Assembly (NCBI RefSeq): GCF_002886185.1
Contig: NZ_KZ614146.1
Location: forward strand, 1,720,930 to 1,784,929
Reading direction: 5' to 3'
DNA length: 64,000 bases
DNA from: Salipaludibacillus neizhouensis
GTDB lineage: Bacteria > Bacillota > Bacilli > Bacillales > Salisediminibacteriaceae
In this document: positions 8,981-18,253 of the stretch, one piece after another
How the letters are laid out: the number at the start of each line of letters is the position of its first letter
How positions within the stretch are numbered: the first letter of the stretch is position 1
Notes under the pieces: model-generated
What the model was told of the DNA's origin: nothing
Seen by the model: only the letters and a program-made list of their open reading frames with translations
Databases searched by the model: none
Made by a program: the position numbers and the translations under genes

Positions 8981-10075
8981 ATGAGTAATGAACAGCTAAT
9001 TATTCCTTGGGATTTAGATGGTTCTTTGGGAGATTTATATGTCCCATCGTTCATTGAAGATATGGCCATAGATGTAATAAAACACTATAATTTCAAAGTA
9101 ACTCAAATGGAAGTAATAACTACCAAAGCAGATAAAGGAGGATTCATTTGGAAAATAGAAACTGATGAAGGACCCAAAAGTTTAAAGATCCTTCACAGAA
9201 GACGACGAGAAGCTTATTTAGCATTGGAGCACAAGAGTATTTAGTGGAAGTTAAAAAGGCAAGAGTACCTCCAATTGTTAAAACTAAAACGGGGGAAAAT
9301 ACTGTTGAAATGGGTGGAAAGATATGGTTTGTAGCCGAATGGATTGAGTCTTTATATCAAGTATCGGAAGATCTAGAAGGTGCAAAACTGCTAATCAATG
9401 CTATTGGTAAGTTCCATCAGCTATCAAAAGGTTACAATCCACCAATAAACGCTGAAAATGCTTCACGACTTTATCGTTGGCCTAAAACGTATAAAAAAAT
9501 TGCTAAAAAGATGAATTGGTTTAGAGATTTGGCTAATGCTTATCATGAAATGCCTGCAAGTGAAATAATTTTATCAACTGTTGATGTTTTTGAGGAGCAT
9601 GCTCGAAAAGCATTGACAATGCTTGAAGAATCTTCTTATAAAAAGCTAATCGCTAGAGGAAATAAAGAGTGGGGACTTGTCCATCAAGATTACGGATGGT
9701 CAAATGGGAACTGGCGGAATGTGGATTATTGATTTGGATGGGGTTGCTTATGATTTACCAATTAGAGACTTGCGTAAATTAATTATAGGTGCCATGGATG
9801 ACCTTGGAAGATGGGATATGGATTGGATTGTTGGCATGATCGAAGCTTACCATGAAGCAAATCCAATTGAAGACGAGGTTTCTGACATCTTGGTTATTGA
9901 TATGACCCTTCCTAATTTATACTACAAAAATGTAAAAGAAATGGTGTTTGACCCTCGTTTATTTTTGGATCATGAACTTAAATTAGATGTGGAAAGAATA
10001 GTAGAAATAGATAAAACAAAGTGGCCTATTATTGAACAACTTCGAAACGAATGGAAAGGAGGATATACAACATGA
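8981..10075 (+). pseudogene. CotS-family spore coat kinase-like protein, first copy, two frameshifts
   Basis: This is a broken duplicate of the intact gene at 11711-12814. Three frame segments (8981-9205, to about 9700, to 10075) together match it along its full length: IIPWDLDGSLGDLYVP, GGFIWKIETDEGPKSLKILH, WFVAEWIESLYQV, ARGNKEWGLVHQDYGW, then WIIDLDGVAYDLPIRDLRK. Relative to the intact copy, one base is missing near 9205 and eight bases near 9700. CotS-type proteins have an aminoglycoside-phosphotransferase-like kinase fold and are outer spore-coat components. The stop overlaps the next gene's start (ATGA), like the intact cassette. Two separate lesions, one of them eight bases, make real decay more likely than error. 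Confidence 0.85.
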
Positions 10076-11493
10076 GAGTACTGATTATTTGTACTGAAAA
10101 ACTGCCAGTCCCCCCAGTTAAGGGTGGGGCAATTCAAACGTATATAGCAGGCGCAGTCCCTTATTTGAATGAAAATCATGCCATAACGATTTTAGGCAGG
10201 GATGATCCTTCACTACCAGATGAAGAAATAATTGATGACGTTCAATACGTTAGAGTCCCAGGTAAACTACTAGAGACATATCGAGAGGGTATAGTTAATT
10301 TTGTGAAAGATAACACGTTTGACTTAATCCATATCTTTAATCGTCCTCGTCTGGTTTGTCCTGTGCGTGATGTTGCACCAAACTCTCGGATAATATTAAG
10401 CATGCACAATGATATGTTTAAAATTGAGAAAATAGATCCTGCAGAAGCGACGAAAGCCATTAGTCAATTAGATAAAATAATTACAATTAGTAATTATATC
10501 GGAGAAGCAATCGTCAAACTATTTCCAGAGGCAAAACCCAAATTACAGACTATTTATTCAGGGGTTGATTTGGATCGGTTCGTACCCATCTACTCTGATA
10601 AAGGAAGGAAATTAGGAGATTGGATTCGCAAAGAGTACGAACTCGAATCTAAAAAAATCATCTTATTTGCGGGTAGACTTTCCGCTAATAAGGGTGCCGA
10701 CGTCCTTATACGTGCTGTCCACAAGTTAACTAAAAAACACTCGAATGTTGCACTCGTCTTAATGGGAAGCAAAGGGTATAGTGATAATCGCATGACAGAT
10801 TACATCGCTTATATTAATGCTATGGCGAACCGCTTTTCTATACCTGTTATCACAACAGGATTTGTGCAACCAGATCAAATTCAAAACTGGTTTGCAGCAG
10901 CCGATATATTCGTTTGTCCATCGCAATGGGAAGAACCATTGGCCCGTGTTCACTATGAAGCGATGGCTGCAGGATTACCAATTGTGACGACAGCAAGAGG
11001 AGGAAATACTGAGGTTATAGAAGGAAATAAAAATGGATTAATTGTTGAAAATCCAGACAACCCTGAAGAATTTGTCACTCATTTATCCACATTGCTTACT
11101 AATCCTAAACTCTGTAAACAAATGGGTCAACACGGACGAAATTTTGTTGAAAGGAATCATAGCTGGGACCGAGTAGTGAGTGATATTGCAAATGTGTGGA
11201 AAGAGATTGATTATAACATTCAAAACAATACAACCATTGGAAGTGTTACATTACAAGGCAAGAAACAATTAATGGAGAACATTCAAGATACTGAGCAAAA
11301 AGAAGCAAATGCTGACCAAGAGATCCAAGGGGAAAAAAGAGATAAGAATATAAACACTCGGTTATCTGTAATAGAAGAACAACAGTCTCCAATTACCCAA
11401 AAAACACAATTACGAAAAAAGAAAAAGCTTCCTTATAGCCCATTCAATAGGTCACGTTCAAAAAACCTAGGTTTAGTTAGTATATTATTTTAA
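10072..11493 (+). CDS. Glycosyltransferase family 4, CotSA/YtcC-like, first copy
   Basis: A 473-residue retaining glycosyltransferase expected to build a spore-surface glycan. It has the N-terminal GT4 donor/acceptor loop (PPVKGGAIQTYIAG), the interdomain AGRLSANKGADVLI, and the EX7E motif in CPSQWEEPLARVHYEAM. Family members such as CotSA and YtcC are about 380-410 residues; the extra 70 or more residues are a charged low-complexity tail ending KKKKLPYSPFNRSRSKNLGL, shared with the second copy. ATG 10072 follows AAAGGAGG by eight or nine bases and overlaps the stop of the broken kinase, indicating translational coupling. Its terminator lies 20 bases downstream. Close similarity to 12811-14310 shows tandem duplication. 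Confidence 0.88.
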   Translation: MRVLIICTEKLPVPPVKGGAIQTYIAGAVPYLNENHAITILGRDDPSLPDEEIIDDVQYVRVPGKLLETYREGIVNFVKDNTFDLIHIFNRPRLVCPVRDVAPNSRIILSMHNDMFKIEKIDPAEATKAISQLDKIITISNYIGEAIVKLFPEAKPKLQTIYSGVDLDRFVPIYSDKGRKLGDWIRKEYELESKKIILFAGRLSANKGADVLIRAVHKLTKKHSNVALVLMGSKGYSDNRMTDYIAYINAMANRFSIPVITTGFVQPDQIQNWFAAADIFVCPSQWEEPLARVHYEAMAAGLPIVTTARGGNTEVIEGNKNGLIVENPDNPEEFVTHLSTLLTNPKLCKQMGQHGRNFVERNHSWDRVVSDIANVWKEIDYNIQNNTTIGSVTLQGKKQLMENIQDTEQKEANADQEIQGEKRDKNINTRLSVIEEQQSPITQKTQLRKKKKLPYSPFNRSRSKNLGLVSILF

Positions 11494-11512
11494 AAATTTA
11501 CAATGAATAACA

Positions 11513-11555
11513 GGTATAAGACAACGTACATTCGTATATGTCTTATACTTTTTAT
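11513..11555 (+). terminator. Intrinsic terminator of the first kinase/GT cassette
   Basis: GTATAAGACA (11514-11523) pairs with TGTCTTATAC (11539-11548), followed by TTTTTAT. The second cassette has a sister terminator at 15948, now beyond an insertion element. Confidence 0.85.
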
Positions 11556-11710
11556 CGGCTTATTTTATCATCTAAAGAGAAGTACTAGCGAATATTTCTA
11601 TAAATAGATAGGTATTCTGGTATAAATTACTTTGCCAAGATAATTGTACAATCTAGATGCTCTTATCGAGAATATAGTAATAATTATAGAAACGTTTGGG
11701 AGGTAATCGA

Positions 11711-12814
11711 ATGAGTGAAGAACAACTAATTATTCCATGGGAGATAGATAGTACTTTGGGAAAGTTATACGTTCCACCGTACATCGAAGAAATGGCCCTA
11801 GAAGTATTACAACATTATAATTTTAAAGTCAACCAAATGGAAGTGATGGCAACGAAAGAAGAAAAAGGGGGCCTTATTTGGAAAATAGAAACAGATCAAG
11901 GACCAAAAAGTTTAAAAATCCTCCATCGAAGACCGATACGAAGCTTATTTAGTATCGGTGCACAAGAGTATTTAAGAAAAATAAAAAAGGCTAGAGTACC
12001 TTCAATTGTTAAAACTAATACGGGAGAAAATACTGTGGAAATGGGAGGGAAGATTTGGTTCGTTGCTGAATGGATAGAGTCATTATATGAAGTAAAAAAG
12101 GATTTAGAAGGTACTAAGATACTAAGCAATGCTATTGGAGAATTTCATCATCTGTCCAAAGGTTACGTTACCCCAATAGGTGCTGAACACGCTTCACGGC
12201 TTTACCGTTGGCCAAAAGCGTATAAAAGAACCATAAAAAAAATGAAATGGTTTAAAGATGTGGCTAATACACACAATGATATGCCTGCAAGTCGACTAAT
12301 TTTATCAACAATTGATACATTTCAGGAACAAGCACGTAGAGCTTTGACAATGCTTGAAAACTCTCCCTATTCGCAGTTGACCGCTAGAGGAAATAAAGAG
12401 TGGGGACTGGCCCACCAGGATTATGGATGGGGGAATGGGAAAATGGGTACTGGTGGCATGTGGATTATTGACCTTGATGGTGTGGCTTATGATATACCAA
12501 TTAGAGATTTACGTAAATTAATTGAAGAAAGTTTGGAAAATCTAGGGAAATGGGATGTTAGTTGGATTCTTGAAATACTGGAAGCATATCATGAAGCAAA
12601 CCCTATCGAAGATGCTGTTTTTGAAATTCTTCTTATTGATATGGCTCTGCCTAATTTATTTTACAAAAACATGAAAGAAATGTTATATGAACCTCGTTTG
12701 TTTTTAGATGAAAAACTAAAATCGGATGTTGAAAGAATCATAGAACTCGATCATACAAAATGGCCAGTAATAGAACAATTGAGAAAGGAATGGAAAGGAG
12801 GAAAAAATAAATGA
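11711..12814 (+). CDS. CotS-family spore coat protein (kinase fold), intact copy
   Basis: A 367-residue protein of the CotS/CotI/YtaA/YutH group, outer spore-coat proteins with a protein-kinase-like/APH fold. Visible landmarks are WKIETDQGPKSLKILHR (the nucleotide-contacting lysine region), IWFVAEWIESLYE, the catalytic-loop-like WGLAHQDYGWGNGKMG and the metal-binding-like WIIDLDGVAYD. I infer HxDxxxxN-type chemistry, but whether coat members phosphorylate anything, or a sugar, is not settled. Start ATG 11711 is seven bases after GGGAGGT; an upstream TTG lies in the ribosome site. It overlaps the downstream glycosyltransferase by four bases (ATGA), so the two are co-translated. Confidence 0.88.
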   Translation: MSEEQLIIPWEIDSTLGKLYVPPYIEEMALEVLQHYNFKVNQMEVMATKEEKGGLIWKIETDQGPKSLKILHRRPIRSLFSIGAQEYLRKIKKARVPSIVKTNTGENTVEMGGKIWFVAEWIESLYEVKKDLEGTKILSNAIGEFHHLSKGYVTPIGAEHASRLYRWPKAYKRTIKKMKWFKDVANTHNDMPASRLILSTIDTFQEQARRALTMLENSPYSQLTARGNKEWGLAHQDYGWGNGKMGTGGMWIIDLDGVAYDIPIRDLRKLIEESLENLGKWDVSWILEILEAYHEANPIEDAVFEILLIDMALPNLFYKNMKEMLYEPRLFLDEKLKSDVERIIELDHTKWPVIEQLRKEWKGGKNK

Positions 12815-14310
12815 AAGTACTAATTATTTGTACTGAAAAGTTACCCAATCCTCCTATTAAAGGTGGCGCAATTCAAACATATATAGCTGGTGCGATCCCT
12901 ATCCTAAGCAAGAACCATCAGATAACAATTCTAGGCACTAATGACCCTAAATTACCTCATGAGGAAACAATTGATGGCGTTCATTACGTCAGAGTCCCAG
13001 GGAAATTATTAGAGACGTATCGTAAAGGCGTTGCCACTTATGTGAGAGAAAATAGGTTTGATCTAATCCACATCTTTAATCGTCCTCGTCTTGTAAGCGC
13101 CGTGCATGATGTGGCTCCAAACTCTAGAATTATATTAAGCATGCATAATGACATGTTCAAAAAAGAAAAAATAGAGCAAGAAGAAGCGAAAAAAGCGATA
13201 AACTGCTTAGATAAAATTATTACGATTAGTAACTATATTGGCGAAGAAATCGTCAAGTTTTATCCGGAAGCAAAATCAAAAATACAAACCATTTATTCAG
13301 GAGTCGACTTAAAACGGTTTGTCCCCGTTTTTACTGAAATGGGACAAAAATTAGGGAATTCAATTCGGAAAGAGCATAATCTGGAGTCAAAAAAAATTAT
13401 CTTATTTGCAGGACGACTTTCGGCTAATAAAGGTTCTGATGTTCTCATACATGCTATCCATGAGTTGGCAAAAAATCACCCTGATATTGCTCTCGTAGTT
13501 ATCGGAGGTAGGGGGTTTAGTGATAATCGTATGTCAGATTATATTGCTTACCTTCGCGCAATTACGTATCGTTTTCCTGTACCGGTTATCACACCAGGTT
13601 TTGTAAACCCTGGACAAATTCAGAACTGGTTTGCAGCAGCAGATATTTTTGTGTGTCCATCTCAATGGGAAGAACCATTGGCACGTGTCCACTATGAGGC
13701 AATGGCTGCGGGGTTACCAATCATAACGACAGCGCGAGGCGGAAATCCTGAGGTTATAGAAGTAAACAAAAACGGAGTAATCGTTGAAAAGCCAGAAGAC
13801 CCTATGGAATTTGTAAAACACTTAACGAAATTACTATCAAATCCTAGTCTCTGCAGAGAAATGGGGCAATATGGAAGAAGATTCGTTGAAAGAAAACATA
13901 GTTGGCATCGGGTTGTTAGTGACATTTCTCAAGTCTGGGATGAGATCAGAACCAGAATTGAAAACAACACAGCCACTGCAAATATTTCATTGATTAACGA
14001 AGAAAAACAAAATTTAAATGAAAATAAGTCAGAACAGACACTGCAAATAACTGAAGAAGAGGTTCAAGGTCACGAGAAGAAACTAAACGATAGCTTAGAA
14101 GAGTCGACTGAGGTAGAAGATGATCAAACGGTTCAAGATAAAATGAAAAAAGATAAAGAGAAGAATGGTAAAGGAAAGAAAGATAAAGGGCAGAAAGAAA
14201 AGAAGGAACAATACTCACGGAACAAGAAAAAACTTCCTTACAGTCCATTCCGAAAAACTCGTTCAAAAAACCTCGGCTTAGTGAAAATAAAAATCAATAT
14301 ATTTAATTAA
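12811..14310 (+). CDS. Glycosyltransferase family 4, CotSA/YtcC-like, second copy
   Basis: A 499-residue paralogue of 10072-11493, coupled to the intact CotS gene by an ATGA overlap. It has PPIKGGAIQTYIAG, IIVLFAGRLSANKGSDVLI-type spacing and the EX7E motif CPSQWEEPLARVHYEAM. After about residue 385 comes a long lysine/glutamate tail (KKDKEKNGKGKKDKGQK), longer than in copy one, ending again in KKLPYSPF and RSKNLGLV. The conserved end motif after a fast-changing linker suggests a docking peptide, perhaps for coat assembly (inference). The IS110 element begins just beyond the stop and separates the gene from its terminator at 15948. Confidence 0.88.
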   Translation: MKVLIICTEKLPNPPIKGGAIQTYIAGAIPILSKNHQITILGTNDPKLPHEETIDGVHYVRVPGKLLETYRKGVATYVRENRFDLIHIFNRPRLVSAVHDVAPNSRIILSMHNDMFKKEKIEQEEAKKAINCLDKIITISNYIGEEIVKFYPEAKSKIQTIYSGVDLKRFVPVFTEMGQKLGNSIRKEHNLESKKIILFAGRLSANKGSDVLIHAIHELAKNHPDIALVVIGGRGFSDNRMSDYIAYLRAITYRFPVPVITPGFVNPGQIQNWFAAADIFVCPSQWEEPLARVHYEAMAAGLPIITTARGGNPEVIEVNKNGVIVEKPEDPMEFVKHLTKLLSNPSLCREMGQYGRRFVERKHSWHRVVSDISQVWDEIRTRIENNTATANISLINEEKQNLNENKSEQTLQITEEEVQGHEKKLNDSLEESTEVEDDQTVQDKMKKDKEKNGKGKKDKGQKEKKEQYSRNKKKLPYSPFRKTRSKNLGLVKIKINIFN

Positions 14311-14461
14311 ATTTTGCGACAACAACAAAACCAGCCAATAGTTGTCAACATTTTTCAATAAAAATATTAAAAATATCATGTTATACTGAATTTGTGCATG
14401 CCAAATACCCTTCCAAATACTATGTTTAGAAAGTTTTGGTTCACTTGGTTAAATTGTTAAA

Positions 14462-15697
14462 TCAAGTTAAATCTTGGAAAGGGGTTTTGTTTTTTAAAAG
14501 TGCATAAATCCAATGTAATAGTTTGTTTGCACAAGCTATTACAGCTACTCTAAAAGGTTTTCCTTCTTCCCGTTTCTTATCATAAAACGCTCGTAATCTC
14601 TTATTACGAGGAAGGATTTCATCCGTTGTTTTCTGTTTGCGGCAGTCACGAATAGCACATTTAACAGCCATATACAAAGCTTGCCGTAGTCTGCTAGATC
14701 CTCTTTTGGTAATTCGATTGTAAGTACCTTTGAATGTGCCAGATTCAAAGACACTTGGATCAAGACCGGCAAATGCCACTAGTTTCTTAGGGTGATTAAA
14801 CCTTTCAATTTCCCCAGTTTCAGAAATAATCGTTGCTGCGATTTTTTCACCGATACCGGGAATTGATCGGATAATCTTAGATTCTTCAAGACTTTTTGCT
14901 AAAGCATCTATCTCATTTTCAAGCATGGATAGATGTTTTTTGTGTTCAAAGAGCATACTAATATACATATCTAAGCTTAGGGCAAGACTAGAGTATAAAG
15001 TCTTCTGAAAAGGGTTTTGAGCTGCGGCAGTAATTAGTTTTTCAGCCTGTTTGTTTGCCCATTGTAGTGAACGAGTGTTACAGAATTCTTTTATTTTAGT
15101 TGCTAAAATTTCAGTATCAGCTTTTAAGGCATCTTCTGAAGTAGGAAATACTTGTAATGTTTTTAAAGAAACATCCGAATATAAGTCCCCAAAAACCTTA
15201 CTATATTCAGGAAATACTTGATCCAAAACTGCATGAAATTGTAGTTTGGTTTGTACAAACATCCCTGTTATATTATCGTGCTGTCTCGTAAGATGACGTA
15301 AGTTCATAAGTTGGATACCACGCTTTTTATAAGGCTCTAAATCCTCTTTATAATACAGCTCGCAGAGGTGATTGGCATCAATGATATCTGTTTTTACCTT
15401 CCGCAAACTAGAACTTTTTGCTTTATAAGAGATGAGTGGATTTACGATAATGATTAAATAGCCTTTGTCCCCAAAATATTGAACAACAGGTGTGTGATAA
15501 TGACCAGTTGATTCCATTACAAGAGGGGGACGTTCTCCTAAAATATCTTCTATCTCTTTAATAAAATCTAATAAACTAGCTAACCCATCAAGATCATGTT
15601 TTACTTTGAAACTTTTCTTGTAGGGCTTCTTTCTTTCCAAGTATGCTTGAACCTGACTCTCACCTTTTGCTACATCCAGACCAACGACTGGATTCAT
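14462..15697 (-). CDS. IS110 family transposase (DEDD recombinase)
   Basis: A 411-residue recombinase that moves the element by RNA-guided strand exchange (as shown for IS621). The N-terminal RuvC-like DEDD domain shows GLDVAK (first Asp), MESTGHY (Glu) and KTDIIDA (two Asp). The C-terminal Transposase_20 domain has IPGIGEKIAATIISE and AGLDPSVFESGTFKG, where the serine of ESG is the likely nucleophile, then ITKRGSSRLRQAL. ATG 15697 follows AGGAGG by seven bases; the frame is open upstream to 15739, but without a ribosome site. All catalytic residues are present, so the element may be active. Confidence 0.92.
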   Translation of the reverse strand: MNPVVGLDVAKGESQVQAYLERKKPYKKSFKVKHDLDGLASLLDFIKEIEDILGERPPLVMESTGHYHTPVVQYFGDKGYLIIIVNPLISYKAKSSSLRKVKTDIIDANHLCELYYKEDLEPYKKRGIQLMNLRHLTRQHDNITGMFVQTKLQFHAVLDQVFPEYSKVFGDLYSDVSLKTLQVFPTSEDALKADTEILATKIKEFCNTRSLQWANKQAEKLITAAAQNPFQKTLYSSLALSLDMYISMLFEHKKHLSMLENEIDALAKSLEESKIIRSIPGIGEKIAATIISETGEIERFNHPKKLVAFAGLDPSVFESGTFKGTYNRITKRGSSRLRQALYMAVKCAIRDCRKQKTTDEILPRNKRLRAFYDKKREEGKPFRVAVIACANKLLHWIYALLKNKTPFQDLT

Positions 15698-15699
15698 TA

Positions 15700-15895
15700 A
15701 AATTCCTCCTTCAAAAATATGATTGCCGGTAACCCCCAAACCCTCCTCATAGTGTCATAGCTTCGCTTGTTATACGAGATCATTGTCCCAACCAGCCTCA
15801 AACATGTCTCTACAAGTAGGGGGCGAACTGTTTTGCGGACGGGGTCATAGCCCCACAGGCGCGAACGTTCTACCACGGCTACCGTTATCATATAT
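15700..15895 (-). ncRNA. Putative IS110 bridge RNA region
   Basis: In the IS110 group the bridge RNA that pairs with donor and target DNA is encoded in the non-coding segment upstream of the transposase. Here that segment is notably richer in G+C than the surroundings and contains stem-loops, for example GGGG-TCATAG-CCCC at 15841-15854 inside a GCG/CGC outer stem, and complementary G- and C-runs around 15731-15740 and 15817-15823. No coding signal explains it. The exact transcript ends and guide loops cannot be assigned by eye. Confidence 0.5.
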
Positions 15896-15947
15896 CGATA
15901 TAAAAAATGGTCAACCAGAAATATTTTCTGGCTGACCTTATAATACG

Positions 15948-15985
15948 AAAGGTATAAGACTTTCAAACAAGTCTTATACCTTTTT
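15948..15985 (+). terminator. Stranded terminator of the second glycosyltransferase
   Basis: AGGTATAAGACTT pairs with AAGTCTTATACCT around a CAAAC-type loop, followed by TTTTTATTTTTC. It closely resembles the terminator of cassette one (GTATAAGACA/TGTCTTATAC), so it probably served the gene ending at 14310 before the IS arrived. It can also end transcripts of ytcB from the other strand only weakly. Confidence 0.75.
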
Positions 15986-16025
15986 ATTTTTCTGTATACA
16001 GTTTCTCATTATCCAACTTTTACAC

Positions 16026-16976
16026 TCATTTTCTAGTAAGAATATTTCGTAAATCATTTAATTCATATCTAATACCTTCTTTTATAGAAATTTTTGGTTG
16101 ATAGTATAGTAACTGTTCTGCTTTTGTTATATCTGCCCACGTATGCCTTGGTTCTCCGCGAGGGTTGCCAAGAAAATTCAATGTTGCTTTTTCCCCTAAG
16201 ATTTCTTCTAATATTTCAATCACTTCTAATATAGACATGCGTTCTTTTCCACCAATATTGATTGTTTTTCCTATGACATTTTCGGCATAAAGAACAGCAG
16301 CAGTCCCTTCCACACAATCAGATACAAAAGTAAAATCACGAGTTTGAGTTCCATCACCGTAAATTGGTATTGGTTTGTTGTTTAACATACAATCAATGAA
16401 TATGTGAAATGCCATATCGGATCGTTGTCTCGGTCCGTATACAGTAAAGTATCTAAGAATTGTCAATGGAATACCATCGTTTTCTGCGTATACCTTACAT
16501 AGATATTCTCCGGTTAGTTTGGTTATTCCGTAAGGAGATAGAGGCGAAGGTGTTGACGTTTCTAAAACCTTGCCAACACTTTCTCCATATACAGAAGAAG
16601 TAGACACGTAGATAAAGTTTTTTAGAGAAATGCTTTTACAAGCTTCTAGTAGCCGTTGAGTAACGTTAATATTATTGATCGTGTACAATTCGAAATCGCT
16701 TCCCCAACTGGTACGAACTCCTGGTAATGCTGCTAAATGATAAATCGCATCAACATTCGAAAGGGCCGTGCTCCAATCTATTTCTAATAAATTCTCGTTT
16801 AAAAACTGAAATCGAGGATGACGTAGAAGTTTTTCTATATTTTTTTGTTTAAACGTTATAAGGGAAGGATCAATAAATCCATCGATACCAATGACTTCGT
16901 TCATTTCATCTTGTAATAATTGTTCACATAAATGTGAACCAATGAATCCAGCTGCACCTGTCACAATGATTCTCAT
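16026..16976 (-). CDS. NAD-dependent epimerase/dehydratase (YtcB-like UDP-sugar epimerase)
   Basis: A 316-residue short-chain dehydrogenase/reductase of the extended GalE type. It has the Rossmann motif GAAGFIGSHL at the N-terminus, the SSVYG serine segment, the YGITK (YxxxK) catalytic pair near residue 148 and RYFTVYGPRQR. Length and neighbour fit B. subtilis YtcB, in the ytdA-ytcABC spore-coat operon. Since the next gene makes UDP-glucuronate, 4-epimerisation of UDP-glucuronate to UDP-galacturonate is a reasonable guess, but UDP-glucose epimerase is not excluded. Its start overlaps the end of the dehydrogenase gene by four bases, so both are one transcription unit. Confidence 0.87.
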   Translation of the reverse strand: MRIIVTGAAGFIGSHLCEQLLQDEMNEVIGIDGFIDPSLITFKQKNIEKLLRHPRFQFLNENLLEIDWSTALSNVDAIYHLAALPGVRTSWGSDFELYTINNINVTQRLLEACKSISLKNFIYVSTSSVYGESVGKVLETSTPSPLSPYGITKLTGEYLCKVYAENDGIPLTILRYFTVYGPRQRSDMAFHIFIDCMLNNKPIPIYGDGTQTRDFTFVSDCVEGTAAVLYAENVIGKTINIGGKERMSILEVIEILEEILGEKATLNFLGNPRGEPRHTWADITKAEQLLYYQPKISIKEGIRYELNDLRNILTRK

Positions 16977-18253
16977 GGCCTTGCCACCCCAATGTAATGA
17001 AATCCATGTTTTTTCACGATCACAGGATCAATGACATTACGTCCATCCACTATTACACTCCCTTCCATAGAATCTTTTACCTTGATCCAATTCACTTTTT
17101 GAAATTCACTCCACTCTGTCGCAAGAATAAGTGCATCTGAACCTTTGATCGATTCATAGATATCTTGATGACAGGTAATTTTGGATGAAGGAAGGTGAAC
17201 AATTGGGTCATAAGCGTAAACATTTGCGCCTTTTTCTATTAATTTGTCTATTAAATGAAGAGATCTTGAATCACGTATATCGTCGGTATCTGGTTTAAAT
17301 GATAAACCCCAAACAGTAATTTTTTTATCGGATAGATCATATAATTTCTCGATTAATTTCTTTATATACAGATCAGTTTGTGTATCATTGACTTTCTGAA
17401 CAGAGATTAATATATCGGTGATGATATTTTTTTGTCTGGCTGTATATTCCAATGCTCGTAAATCTTTAGAAAAGCATGAACCACCGTAACCTAATCCTGC
17501 TTTTAAGAAATGAGGACTAATTCTTTTGTCTGTTGCTAATCCACTCACTACATCTGTAATCTCAACATCAAATGCATCACAAATGCGTGCTATTTCATTG
17601 ATAAAGGATATTTTAGTTGCTAAGAAAGCGTTTGAAGCATATTTGATCATCTCTGCTCCAGTCAAAGAAGTCACTACATAAGGAGCATCAAGTTTTCTAT
17701 AAAGACTTTTAACGAGTTTTATAGACTTTTCACTATGTGAACCTATAACAATTCTGTCAGGATTCATCATATCGAATACGGCATATCCTTCTCTTAAAAA
17801 CTCAGGATTAGATACAATATCAAATAAACCATGATTAATTCCCCGTTTGATCAATGTTTCTTGAACCGATTCATTTGTACCTGGTAATACTGTACTTTTC
17901 ATAATAATTGTTTTATGAGCAGTGATGGTTTGAGCAAGAGTTTCTACCACCTCGTCCAAAGCAATTAGATTTTGACTCCCATCCTCATTTGGAGGAGTAC
18001 CTACCGTTATAAAAAGGATCGAACATTCTTTGATTGCTTTATGAACATCACTTGTAAAATGCAGATTGTTTCTCTGTTTGTTTTTAATGATAAGTTCTGA
18101 TAAACCAGGTTCATGTATGGGGACTTCTCCTTTATTTAACCTTGATATTTTATCTTTATCCTTATCAACACAAAAAACTTCATGACCTAATTCAGTCAAA
18201 ACAGTACCAGTTGTTAATCCCACATAACCAGTACCTATCATACATATTTTCAT
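16973..18253 (-). CDS. UDP-glucose/UDP-sugar 6-dehydrogenase (YtcA-like)
   Basis: A 426-residue enzyme that oxidises UDP-glucose to UDP-glucuronate with two NAD+. N-terminal Rossmann motif MIGTGYVGLTTG; the catalytic cysteine lies in GLGYGGSCFSKD near residue 260; the C-terminal UDP-binding domain contains VWGLSFKPDTDDIRDSRS. ATG 18253 is chosen because MKICMIGTGYVG is the usual family start and AAGGGTG lies eight bases upstream; an in-frame start at 18271 would add six residues. It leads the ytcA-ytcB pair and diverges from the uridylyltransferase gene across an AT-rich 228-base gap. Homologues are YtcA, TuaD and Ugd; the spore-coat context favours YtcA. Confidence 0.9.
   Translation of the reverse strand: MKICMIGTGYVGLTTGTVLTELGHEVFCVDKDKDKISRLNKGEVPIHEPGLSELIIKNKQRNNLHFTSDVHKAIKECSILFITVGTPPNEDGSQNLIALDEVVETLAQTITAHKTIIMKSTVLPGTNESVQETLIKRGINHGLFDIVSNPEFLREGYAVFDMMNPDRIVIGSHSEKSIKLVKSLYRKLDAPYVVTSLTGAEMIKYASNAFLATKISFINEIARICDAFDVEITDVVSGLATDKRISPHFLKAGLGYGGSCFSKDLRALEYTARQKNIITDILISVQKVNDTQTDLYIKKLIEKLYDLSDKKITVWGLSFKPDTDDIRDSRSLHLIDKLIEKGANVYAYDPIVHLPSSKITCHQDIYESIKGSDALILATEWSEFQKVNWIKVKDSMEGSVIVDGRNVIDPVIVKKHGFHYIGVARP

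Larger units (their letters stand above)
14311..15945 (-). mobile_element. IS110-family insertion sequence (outer limits approximate)
   Basis: A complete-looking IS110 element: a DEDD transposase on the minus strand with about 150 bases downstream and about 200 bases of GC-richer sequence upstream. It sits between the second glycosyltransferase stop (14310) and the terminator that should belong to it (15948). IS110 elements usually leave no target duplication and lack clear inverted repeats, and I could not fix the ends to the base. Candidate outer sequences are the GTTGTCAACATTTTTC region near 14341 and the hairpin GGTCAACCAG/CTGGCTGACC at 15909-15937. Confidence 0.8.
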
